From positions 1-6,381 of the forward strand of contig JAGLFC010000084.1 of NCBI GenBank assembly GCA_023144715.1: a stretch of 6,381 nucleotides of DNA. The letters are read 5' to 3'. This stretch comes from Gammaproteobacteria bacterium. Lineage in GTDB: Bacteria; Pseudomonadota; Gammaproteobacteria; GRL18. Shown here piece by piece: positions 1 to 5,300 of the stretch. Each line of letters begins with the position of its first letter. Within the stretch, counting starts at the first letter, position 1. Position numbers and translations under genes: made by a program. The notes beneath the pieces are model-generated. The model saw only the letters and a list, made by a program, of their open reading frames with translations, searched no databases and was not told where the DNA came from.

Positions 1-254
1 CACATAGGACAGGGTTCACTGCTTGCATAAAGTGTACATCCCTTTAAAGAAAAATTCTGAAGCGTCTGACAGGCATCTCTAATGGCTTCAATTTCAGCAT
101 GAGCAGTAGGATCATTATGATGGGTGACTTGATTATAACCTCGCCCAATGATTTTATTATTCTTAACAATCACTGCTCCAAAAGGACCACCATGCTCAGT
201 TTCAATTGATTTTTGAGCCAGTGAAATTGCTTCATTCATAAAAATTTTTTTCAT
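1..254 (-). CDS. Nucleoside deaminase, guanine deaminase-like (partial, 3' end outside window)
   Basis: The minus strand encodes 84 complete residues from an ATG at 254-252 and continues past base 1. The family is the zinc-dependent cytidine/deoxycytidylate deaminase fold. Visible are the GGPFGAV substrate-loop motif (residues 22-28), the catalytic PTAHAE segment (49-54, with zinc ligand H52 and proton shuttle E54), and SEPCPM (79-84), which carries the first zinc cysteine, C82; the second falls at the window edge. The GGPFGAV and SEPCPMC pattern fits guanine deaminase (GuaD: guanine to xanthine, cytosolic purine salvage or catabolism) better than the tRNA adenosine deaminase TadA, which has VPVGAV and LEPCVMC. 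Substrate cannot be settled from half a protein. A second in-frame ATG at residue 6 is possible; neither start has a strong Shine-Dalgarno. The gene is divergent from the sigma-54 activator. Confidence 0.85.
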   Translation of the reverse strand, partial: MKKIFMNEAISLAQKSIETEHGGPFGAVIVKNNKIIGRGYNQVTHHNDPTAHAEIEAIRDACQTLQNFSLKGCTLYASSEPCPM

Positions 255-273
255 TTATGCAACTTAGCATAAA
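254..273 (-). promoter_or_regulatory. Hairpin at the deaminase start codon
   Basis: A perfect 7-bp inverted repeat (TTTATGC / GCATAAA, 6-base loop) ends on the first base of the deaminase ATG. In the minus-strand mRNA the loop reads TAAGTT, the only weakly Shine-Dalgarno-like stretch before the start. The stem could therefore limit ribosome access. Pairing is seen directly; function is inference, and AT-rich inverted repeats of this size also arise by chance. Confidence 0.35.
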
Positions 274-296
274 GCTCTTGATATTTCTATTTTTGA

Positions 297-310
297 TTGA
301 TCTTAATCAT
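297..310 (+). promoter_or_regulatory. FNR/Anr-like binding site
   Basis: The sequence TTGAT-CTTA-ATCAT matches the FNR/Anr consensus TTGATNNNNATCAA at 9 of 10 defined positions. Its centre (303.5) lies at about -42.5 from the predicted start site of the downstream activator promoter, close to the -41.5 typical of class II FNR-activated promoters, and it abuts the -35 element. Site match plus correct placement makes oxygen-linked control of the activator gene plausible. It could also act on the divergent deaminase, but no good promoter at the matching distance is visible there. Confidence 0.5.
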
Positions 311-339
311 TTTAAAAAAATATTTTTTTCTGATAGAAT
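311..339 (+). promoter_or_regulatory. Predicted sigma-70 promoter of the sigma-54 activator gene
   Basis: The -35 candidate is TTTAAA (311-316), followed by a 17-base spacer and TAGAAT (334-339). TG at 331-332 gives an extended -10 (TGATAGAAT). Transcription would start near 345-346, leaving a leader of about 26 bases before the ATG at 372. The weak -35 is what one expects at an activator-dependent promoter with the FNR-like site beside it. Confidence 0.5.
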
Positions 340-345
340 AGGTAG

Positions 346-361
346 AATTATACGTATAATT
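346..361. promoter_or_regulatory. Perfect 16-bp palindrome at the activator transcription start
   Basis: AATTATACGTATAATT is self-complementary across all 16 bases. It lies from about +1 to +16 of the predicted transcript and ends directly before the GAG Shine-Dalgarno (362-364). This is a usual place for a repressor operator. The Fis-type HTH protein encoded just downstream is an obvious candidate for binding here (autoregulation), but nothing in the sequence proves it. Confidence 0.45.
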
Positions 362-371
362 GAGTAGAATA

Positions 372-1331
372 ATGACGCAAGAAAATTTTAAAAATAGTCT
401 AATTGGTGAATCACCTGAATTAAATGCTGTTTTATGGGCAGCAAAAATTACGGCTGCTTCAGATGTTACTGTATTAATTCAAGGTGAAAGTGGTAGTGGT
501 AAAGAGATCTTTGCTCGTGTTATTCATAATGAAAGCAATCGAAAACAACAAAAAATGATTTCAGTCAATTGTGCTGCTATTCCTGAAAATCTTGCAGAAT
601 CCATGTTATTTGGGCATATTAAAGGTTCTTTTACAGGGGCTATTAGTAATCAAAAAGGCTATATTCAAGAAGCGGATAACGGCACTTTATTTTTAGATGA
701 AATTGGTGAATTGCCTTTTTCAGTACAAGCTAAATTATTACGTTTTTTAGAATCTTCTGAGTGTCAAAAAGTGGGATCAACAACCACACATAAAATGAAT
801 GTAAGAATTATTGCAGCCACTCATCGTAATTTACGTGAAGAAATTAAAAAAGGTAATTTTCGTGAAGATTTATTTTATCGCTTGCACATTGTACCTTTAG
901 AAATTCCAGCATTGCGTGAACGAACAGGTGATGTGCAACTTTTATTAACACATTTTACTCATTCTCTTGCCAAACAATATCATGTTGAACCCACTCGCTA
1001 TAGTAAAAATGCAATAAAATGTCTTAAAGCGTATTCATGGCCTGGTAATATACGCGAATTACGTAATTTGTGCGAACGTATGAGTATTTTATTAGCAGGT
1101 AAAACCATAGAAATTGAAAATTTACCTTCAGAAATTAAAAACATTCAAAATGATGAGCATTTAGTTTCTTTACCTGATAATGGTCTCTCATTAGAAAAAG
1201 TAGAAATTGAATTAATTAGACAGGCTTTGGATAAAAGCTCAGGCAACCAAAGTAAAGCGGCTCGTTTATTAGGCTTAACTCGTGATACCCTATTGTATAG
1301 AATAAAAAAATATGCAATTAAACACCATTAA
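372..1331 (+). CDS. Sigma-54-dependent transcriptional activator without sensory domain (AAA+ plus Fis-type HTH)
   Basis: Bacterial enhancer-binding protein, 319 aa, expected to bind DNA upstream of sigma-54 promoters and use ATP hydrolysis to open RNA polymerase complexes. The AAA+ domain spans about residues 10-240: Walker A GESGSGKE (38-45), L1 loop GSFTGA (85-90), Walker B LFLDE (106-110), arginine-finger region FREDLFYRL (163-171), sensor II WPGNIREL (223-230). A Fis-type helix-turn-helix occupies about 289-313. There is no receiver, GAF or PAS domain, as in PspF or HrpR/HrpS, so control must come from a partner protein or from expression level. An upstream in-frame TTG (360) is less likely: ATG 372 has GAG seven bases upstream, the TTG lies on the palindrome, and a stop (357-359) directly precedes it. 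The GAFTGA motif carries A-to-S, and the usual Glu three residues before it is Ile83. Targets are unknown. Confidence 0.93.
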   Translation: MTQENFKNSLIGESPELNAVLWAAKITAASDVTVLIQGESGSGKEIFARVIHNESNRKQQKMISVNCAAIPENLAESMLFGHIKGSFTGAISNQKGYIQEADNGTLFLDEIGELPFSVQAKLLRFLESSECQKVGSTTTHKMNVRIIAATHRNLREEIKKGNFREDLFYRLHIVPLEIPALRERTGDVQLLLTHFTHSLAKQYHVEPTRYSKNAIKCLKAYSWPGNIRELRNLCERMSILLAGKTIEIENLPSEIKNIQNDEHLVSLPDNGLSLEKVEIELIRQALDKSSGNQSKAARLLGLTRDTLLYRIKKYAIKHH

Positions 1332-1348
1332 AAATAATTTTTTAATGG
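1325..1348. repeat. Perfect 10-bp hairpin over the activator stop codon
   Basis: CCATTAAAAA and TTTTTAATGG pair perfectly around a TAAT loop, and the left arm contains the TAA stop (1329-1331). The T-run is inside the stem instead of after it, and only two G-C pairs close the base, so this is not a standard intrinsic terminator. It may protect the 3' end or weakly attenuate transcription from either side of this convergent junction. Confidence 0.4.
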
Positions 1349-1356
1349 CTTGTTAG

Positions 1357-1387
1357 CAGATTTCTCTACAGATGAAGGAGATTTCTG
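1357..1387. repeat. Imperfect inverted repeat, with tandem AGATTTCT, between convergent genes
   Basis: CAGATTTCTC (1357-1366) and GAGATTTCTG (1378-1387) can form a stem of 4+4 pairs with a two-base internal mismatch and an 11-base loop. A loose T-run (1400-1404) follows after 12 bases. The octamer AGATTTCT is also a direct repeat exactly 21 bp apart (1358 and 1379). It could be a weak terminator for the activator transcript, or nothing. The gap 1332-1412 holds no gene. Confidence 0.25.
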
Positions 1388-1412
1388 AATATTAAGAAAT
1401 TTTTAGATCAGC

Positions 1413-1871
1413 TTATATTCTTAAAAATGAATTTTTATTCTTAATAAAATCAAAGTTTTGGCTAGCAGTTTCAGTCAATTCAGTCAAATAATCATTATCA
1501 ATGATTGTTTTGTAGCAACCATATTCCTGTGCAAGACTTATCGTAAATTCTAATAATTCATTAGCAATATTTAACCGTTCATCTTTATCATTGACATTGT
1601 CGGATACAATTAAATCATCAACAAAAGCCGTTGTTGAACCTTCATGCGTCATTTGTACAATAATAACCAATGTAACCATTCCCACGACTTCTGCTTCGGT
1701 CGATGCCACAATTTGAAAATAATTAGAGTCATCTAAAATAGATTGATAAACAGCATTGGCATCATGCCGCTCCATAATATCGCCATCGTCTATTGAAGGC
1801 ATCTGTATCAGTTTTAAAACATCTTCAAGATCGCTCTCATTTGCTTTTCTTATAATGATATCATCAGACAT
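1413..1871 (-). CDS. GNAT-fold acetyltransferase-like protein with degenerate CoA loop
   Basis: A 152-aa acidic, soluble protein. The N-terminal IIIRKANESDLEDVLKLI (residues 5-22) is the typical first strand and helix of the GCN5-related N-acetyltransferase fold. Strand-like EVVGMVTLVII (61-71) and FVDDLIVSDN (83-92) follow, then the helix ELLEFTISLAQEYGCYKTII (105-124). In active GNATs the acetyl-CoA pyrophosphate loop reads R/Q-x-x-G-x-G/A; here the aligned stretch is RLNIAN (99-104), with no glycine. The protein may bind CoA differently, be inactive, or be an ancient variant; substrate cannot be named. The start ATG is at 1871-1869, and the nearest Shine-Dalgarno-like AGGA is about 13 bases upstream, rather far. 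It lies 96 bp behind lipB on the same strand and may share its transcript. Confidence 0.8.
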   Translation of the reverse strand: MSDDIIIRKANESDLEDVLKLIQMPSIDDGDIMERHDANAVYQSILDDSNYFQIVASTEAEVVGMVTLVIIVQMTHEGSTTAFVDDLIVSDNVNDKDERLNIANELLEFTISLAQEYGCYKTIIDNDYLTELTETASQNFDFIKNKNSFLRI

Positions 1872-1929
1872 AATAGAGTACTGTTCCTATAAATAATCAA
1901 TTAAGCTCTTTTCAAAGGTAAATAATGTC

Positions 1930-1943
1930 ACTACTAAAGTAGT
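1930..1943. repeat. Small hairpin between lipB and the GNAT gene
   Basis: ACTAC-TAAA-GTAGT forms a 5-bp stem in the 96-bp spacer downstream of lipB. No T-run follows on either strand, so it is a poor terminator and gives no reason to split lipB and the GNAT gene into separate units. The rest of the spacer shows no clear promoter. Confidence 0.25.
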
Positions 1944-1967
1944 AATTTCATTTCTAACTTTCTAAGT

Positions 1968-2636
1968 TTAATAAAATTTTTTAGTATTATTATCGTGTTT
2001 AACGTTCATTCTAGCATAACCAATATTTTTTACTAAGTAAGATGTCATTTTTTGTTGTACTTGCGATAAATTTATATCATAAATGTAATCAGAAAGCTGA
2101 ACTATTTGAAGATCTTTATAGCCACAGGGATTAATTTTCCTGAAAGGTGCAAGATCCATTGCAATGTTAAGACTCAAACCATGAAAAGTACACCCTTTTT
2201 TAATACGTAAACCTAAAGCAGCAATTTTGGCATCATTAATATACACACCCGGTGCTTCTTTTTTTGCATAAGCGTTGAGCTGATAATCCTTCAGGGTATC
2301 AATAATACTTTGTTCAATTAAAGTAATAAGATGACGCACACCCAAATGACGGCGTTTTATATCAAGCATCAAATAAACGACTAATTGTCCAGGACCATGG
2401 TAGGTAATTTGCCCTCCCCGATCAATATTAATAATAGGAATATCACTGGTTTCAAGAATATGTTCTGATTTACCGTTTCGACCCATAGTAAATACGCTAT
2501 GATGTTCTAATAACCAAATTTCATCACAGCTATTAGTATTTCGTTGTATTGTAAAGTCTTGCATAGCAGACCAAACGGGTAAATAATCTTGTAAACCCAA
2601 ATTTTTAATAATCACTGTATCAGAAGGTGATAACAA
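1968..2636 (-). CDS. lipB: Lipoyl(octanoyl) transferase LipB
   Basis: Cytosolic enzyme that moves the octanoyl group from octanoyl-acyl carrier protein to a lysine on lipoyl domains (pyruvate and 2-oxoglutarate dehydrogenases, glycine cleavage H protein), the step before LipA inserts sulfur. It has 222 aa, within normal family length. Conserved blocks seen: LGLQDY (13-18), EIWLLEHHSVFTMG (39-52), RGGQITYHGPGQLVVY (73-88), APGVY (128-132), KIAALGLRI (137-145), FHGLSLNI (151-158) and INPCGY (168-173). K137 and C171 correspond to the catalytic lysine and cysteine (K135 and C169 in Escherichia coli LipB). The start is TTG, supported by AGAAGGA eight bases upstream; a GTG at residue 8 lacks such support. 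lipA, often a neighbour, is not next to it. The divergent neighbour is the histidine kinase gene. Confidence 0.97.
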   Translation of the reverse strand: MLSPSDTVIIKNLGLQDYLPVWSAMQDFTIQRNTNSCDEIWLLEHHSVFTMGRNGKSEHILETSDIPIINIDRGGQITYHGPGQLVVYLMLDIKRRHLGVRHLITLIEQSIIDTLKDYQLNAYAKKEAPGVYINDAKIAALGLRIKKGCTFHGLSLNIAMDLAPFRKINPCGYKDLQIVQLSDYIYDINLSQVQQKMTSYLVKNIGYARMNVKHDNNTKKFY

Positions 2637-2644
2637 AAGATAAA

Positions 2645-2651
2645 TCCTTCT
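2645..2651 (-). promoter_or_regulatory. Shine-Dalgarno supporting the TTG start of lipB
   Basis: The minus strand reads AGAAGGA with its last base eight bases from the TTG at 2636-2634. This near-consensus ribosome binding site is the main reason for accepting the rare start codon. Confidence 0.75.
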
Positions 2652-2676
2652 TAATTTAGCTCGTTACTGATTAATT

Positions 2677-2692
2677 GGATTTTATAAAATCC
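2677..2692. promoter_or_regulatory. Perfect 16-bp palindrome on the lipB -10 box
   Basis: GGATTTTATAAAATCC is self-complementary over 16 bases and wholly contains the lipB -10 hexamer (2681-2686). A protein bound here would block RNA polymerase at lipB. No known regulator consensus is recognised, so the operator role is inference from position and symmetry. Confidence 0.45.
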
Positions 2693-2708
2693 TAAAGTGT
2701 ATTGTCAA
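2681..2708 (-). promoter_or_regulatory. Sigma-70 promoter of lipB
   Basis: On the minus strand a perfect -35 TTGACA (2708-2703) is followed by a 16-base spacer and TATAAA (2686-2681, 5 of 6 matches). Transcription should start near 2674, giving a leader of about 38 bases that includes the lipB Shine-Dalgarno. This is the strongest promoter in the window. Confidence 0.75.
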
Positions 2709-2728
2709 TAGTTAAAAAACGATATATT
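2702..2728 (+). promoter_or_regulatory. Candidate divergent promoter of the kinase/regulator operon
   Basis: TTGTCA (2702-2707, 5 of 6) and TATATT (2723-2728, 5 of 6) are separated by 15 bases, shorter than ideal; TATTCT (2725-2730) at 17 bases is an alternative. The -35 overlaps the lipB -35 on the other strand, so the two promoters would compete or be jointly controlled. Weak prediction. Confidence 0.35.
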
Positions 2729-2761
2729 CTATAGACACTGGAAAAAAATATTAATTACATT

Positions 2762-2773
2762 GGTTAAATAACC
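2762..2773 (+). promoter_or_regulatory. Short inverted repeat in the ribosome-binding region of the kinase gene
   Basis: GGTTA-AA-TAACC lies two bases before the TTG start at 2776, where a Shine-Dalgarno would be expected; no purine-rich site is visible. It could be a protein site or just chance. A hairpin is sterically poor, because the loop would be only two bases unless the inner pair opens. Confidence 0.25.
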
Positions 2774-2775
2774 CA

Positions 2776-3867
2776 TTGAAAAATTTATTTCAAGTTAATA
2801 AAATAGCGTCCAAAGCAATAAAAATCAAACAAAATAATGCTTTATTTTTGCCTGATTTTTGTTCTTTTCCAATAGTATTAAGTGTTGTTATTATTGCTGA
2901 ATTACTTGCTTTTATTTTGACTCTAGCCCCTTTGAGTATTGCTCAACAAGGCTGGAATGATTTAGCATTAACCTCATTATTTATTCAATGGAATGCCTTA
3001 ATGTGTAGTAGTACTTTATGTTTATTGCGTCCACTCATTAAATACCGATCACCACAATTTATCGCCATTAGCAGTTATTTAAGTATACTTTTAACCTTTA
3101 CATTACTCAGTGAAATCACCTTCTATGTGATCAATGAATATAAGATTACTCGTATTATTGAAACATCAACACACTGGGAGTTTTTGGTGCATAACCTCTT
3201 AATTGGGGGAATTATCAGTGCCTTGGCATTGCGTTATTTTTATATTCAACATCAATGGCGCATTAGAATTGAAACTGAAAGTGCGACTCGATTACAATTA
3301 TTACAAGCGCGTATTCGTCCCCATTTTTTATTTAATAGCCTCAATAGCATTGCCAGCCTGACACAAACACGCCCTGATATAGCCGAACGTATTACTGAGG
3401 ATTTAGCGGATTTATTTCGTATGATTATTAGAGAAGATAAAACTCTGATACACTGGTCACGAGAAAAGGAACTCAGTGAACATTATATTGATATAGAAAA
3501 ACAACGCCTAGGAACACGGCTGAATATCCAATGGCATACGGACAATATTCCTCATAAGGCATTAGTACCTGCCTTATTACTTCAACCCTTATTAGAAAAT
3601 GCTATTTTTCATGGTATCGAACCTGTTATTCATGGCGGTCATATTACCGTGACAGGTGAATTGATTCGTCATCATTTACACATAGAAATACAAAATAGTA
3701 ATAGTAAAAATTTAGTACATCGACAAGGAAATCAAATCGCCTTAAAAAATATCAAGGAACGCTTACACAGCCATTTTTCTGAGAATGCTTCCATTCATTT
3801 TTGGGAACAAGAGAATAATTATTATGTTAAAATCATCCTTCCATATAAAGAACACACTGAGAGTTAA
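2776..3867 (+). CDS. algZ: Membrane sensor histidine kinase, AlgZ/FimS type (LytS-like HisKA_7TM-less family)
   Basis: A 363-aa inner-membrane kinase that should phosphorylate the regulator encoded 3 bp downstream. The N-terminal FLPDFC motif (24-29) is characteristic of AlgZ/FimS proteins. Four hydrophobic segments follow, at about 33-52, 64-86, 96-119 and 136-156. The His_kinase domain has RPHFLFNSLN (181-190) with the likely phosphoacceptor H183, and the ATPase part has LLQPLLENAIFHG (268-280) with N275. The usual DxGxG box is replaced by EIQNSNS (304-310), and the glycine-rich box by GNQIALKNIKERL (318-330), as is normal in this subfamily. The start is TTG: the next in-frame Met is residue 76, after the conserved motif and first helix, and a stop lies at 2752-2754. 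No Shine-Dalgarno is obvious. In Pseudomonas the homologue controls alginate and type IV pili; here the signal is unknown. Confidence 0.9.
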   Translation: MKNLFQVNKIASKAIKIKQNNALFLPDFCSFPIVLSVVIIAELLAFILTLAPLSIAQQGWNDLALTSLFIQWNALMCSSTLCLLRPLIKYRSPQFIAISSYLSILLTFTLLSEITFYVINEYKITRIIETSTHWEFLVHNLLIGGIISALALRYFYIQHQWRIRIETESATRLQLLQARIRPHFLFNSLNSIASLTQTRPDIAERITEDLADLFRMIIREDKTLIHWSREKELSEHYIDIEKQRLGTRLNIQWHTDNIPHKALVPALLLQPLLENAIFHGIEPVIHGGHITVTGELIRHHLHIEIQNSNSKNLVHRQGNQIALKNIKERLHSHFSENASIHFWEQENNYYVKIILPYKEHTES

Positions 3868-3870
3868 CTC

Positions 3871-4644
3871 ATGAAAATTCTTATTGTTGATGATGAACCT
3901 CTGGCGGTTGAACGTTTAAAATTTTTAGTCAAAGACATTAATCCTAATTATCAATTAATAGAAGCCCATAATGGTATTGAAGCCGTTGAACAAGCGATTA
4001 AGATAGAGCCTGATATTATTTTGATGGATATTCGTATGCCGGGAATGGATGGTTTAGAAGCCGCTCATCATTTACTTAAATTTGATAAACAAGCTGCTAT
4101 TATTTTTACTACTGCCTATGATGAATATGCTCTACAAGCGTTTGATGCTCATGCCGTTGATTATTTACTTAAACCTATTCGTAAAGAACGACTCGAAAAA
4201 GCTTTGGAGAGTTGTAGCCAGCTCAATAAATTACAATTAGAACAAGTGAGTTTACAAAATATAGCCTTAAAAAATTCTGATATACAAAATAAGCAAGTGA
4301 CTTATCGAACTCATATCAGCGTGCAACTGCCTAATAATTTATTTTTAATTGCAATAGAAAATATTCATTCATTTTTAGCCGATAATAAATACATTACCGT
4401 TAAATACAATAAAAATGGAGTACTTGCAGAAACTATTATTGAAGATACCCTAAAATCACTTGAACAAGAATTTCAACATTCTTTTATACGCATTCACCGC
4501 AATGCACTGATTCAAAAAAATAAAATTGAAGCATTACATAAAATGGATGATGGTCGAGTCTTGCTCATACTCAAAGATTTTTCCGATAGTTATGAGGTCA
4601 GTCGTCGCCATCTTGCTCATGTACGAAAATTAATGAAGTCATAA
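3871..4644 (+). CDS. algR: LytTR-family response regulator, AlgR type
   Basis: A 257-aa cytosolic DNA-binding response regulator. The receiver domain (about 1-120) has acidic-pocket residues D7 and D8, phosphoacceptor D53 in LMDIRMPGMDG (51-61), T80/T81 and K101 in LLKPIRKER. After a linker of about 25 residues comes a LytTR DNA-binding domain (about 148-255), with FLADNKYITV, the signature SFIRIHRNALIQ and the C-terminal VSRRHLAHVRKLM. It follows the kinase stop by 3 bp; its Shine-Dalgarno (GAG, 3861-3863) lies inside the kinase 3' end, so the two genes are translationally tight and form one pathway. In pseudomonads algR is followed by hemC; here a convergent gene follows after 43 bp, with no clear terminator between. 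Regulated genes are unknown. Confidence 0.93.
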   Translation: MKILIVDDEPLAVERLKFLVKDINPNYQLIEAHNGIEAVEQAIKIEPDIILMDIRMPGMDGLEAAHHLLKFDKQAAIIFTTAYDEYALQAFDAHAVDYLLKPIRKERLEKALESCSQLNKLQLEQVSLQNIALKNSDIQNKQVTYRTHISVQLPNNLFLIAIENIHSFLADNKYITVKYNKNGVLAETIIEDTLKSLEQEFQHSFIRIHRNALIQKNKIEALHKMDDGRVLLILKDFSDSYEVSRRHLAHVRKLMKS

Positions 4645-4687
4645 GCACTTCTGAATAAAAATACTGATCATTAGAACACCATGTTAA

Positions 4688-5182
4688 CTAGTCATCAATT
4701 GCAAATTCAATACGTTCGATTAACTTAGCCAATGCCTTCTTAGCACAGGCTGCATCTTTTTCACCACCGGGTGCACCGCTCACACCTACTGCACCAATAT
4801 TATAACCACTGGCAATAATTTTAATACCACCTTCCATCATAATCAGTCCTTCAATATGATTTAATTCTTGCTGTATGTCAGCACGTGCATTTTTGAATGT
4901 ACCACTATCTGTCCATGCCATGACGGTCATATTTGCTTTACGTTCTGCAATTTCTAAAGTAAAACGTGATGCTCTATCATCGCGTAAAGAAGCACGCACT
5001 AGACCAAATCGATCAACCACAACTGCACTGACATGATACCCCTCTTTACGACACGCTAAAATAGTTTCACTGACAATATCACGAGACAGTTCCATACCAA
5101 TACTTTTATCTATCACAACATCTTGAGCATGTACTACAAATGCACTAAACATCGCTAAAAAACCGTAAGCCCACTGTTTCAT
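4688..5182 (-). CDS. Exported GlcG/HbpS-family (DUF336) protein
   Basis: The mature protein belongs to the GlcG/HbpS fold, whose best known member is the Streptomyces haem-binding and redox-sensing HbpS; many members are uncharacterised. The start chosen is ATG at 5182-5180 (164 aa), with AGGA eleven bases upstream; an in-frame TTG at 5203 would add seven residues and has only poor ribosome binding. From this ATG, residues 1-19 form a Sec signal peptide ending VHA, with cleavage before Q20, so the protein is periplasmic. Family features: SAVVVDRFGL (about 50-59), a long central helix rich in Arg and Lys, EGGIKI, and the C-terminal GAVGVSGAPGGEKD (130-143) followed by ACAKKAL. Haem binding is a family possibility, not shown here. 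It is convergent with the response regulator gene and divergent from the CopD-like gene. Confidence 0.88.
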   Translation of the reverse strand: MKQWAYGFLAMFSAFVVHAQDVVIDKSIGMELSRDIVSETILACRKEGYHVSAVVVDRFGLVRASLRDDRASRFTLEIAERKANMTVMAWTDSGTFKNARADIQQELNHIEGLIMMEGGIKIIASGYNIGAVGVSGAPGGEKDAACAKKALAKLIERIEFAIDD

Positions 5183-5218
5183 TATTTTTATTATCCTATT
5201 CAAATTTAAAGTCTTATT

Positions 5219-5245
5219 CTATAGTAATAATATCATTATTTATAG
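5219..5245. promoter_or_regulatory. Extended inverted repeat, partly Fur-box-like, upstream of the HbpS-like gene
   Basis: CTATA-gt-AATAAT-ATC-ATTATT-TATAG pairs over 11 bp with a two-base bulge. On the minus strand bases 5240-5222 match the 19-bp Fur consensus GATAATGATAATCATTATC at 12 positions, nine of them consecutive. It lies 37-63 bases upstream of the chosen HbpS-like ATG, inside the likely promoter region. In AT-rich DNA a 12/19 match can be accidental, so Fur control is tentative. The rest of this divergent region (5183-5356) holds no gene. Confidence 0.35.
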
Positions 5246-5300
5246 AGTAGAATAGTCATTTTAATCCCATAATAACAATCGCTTTTTTACTCAAACACTC

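Noticed and set aside
355..360. Perfect TATAAT as the activator -10 box
   Set aside because: It is half of the palindrome, has no -35 at 16-18 bases, and would start transcription almost at the ATG.
360..371. TTG at 360 as the activator start
   Set aside because: It overlaps the palindrome and has no ribosome-binding site; ATG at 372 has GAG at a seven-base distance, and the protein begins normally from there.
5183..5203. TTG at 5203 as the start of the HbpS-like gene
   Set aside because: The in-frame ATG at 5182 has AGGA upstream and gives a cleaner signal peptide.
362..5254. GAGTAGAATA occurring at 362-371 and 5245-5254
   Set aside because: One 10-bp match between distant AT-rich intergenic regions is expected by chance and the contexts differ.
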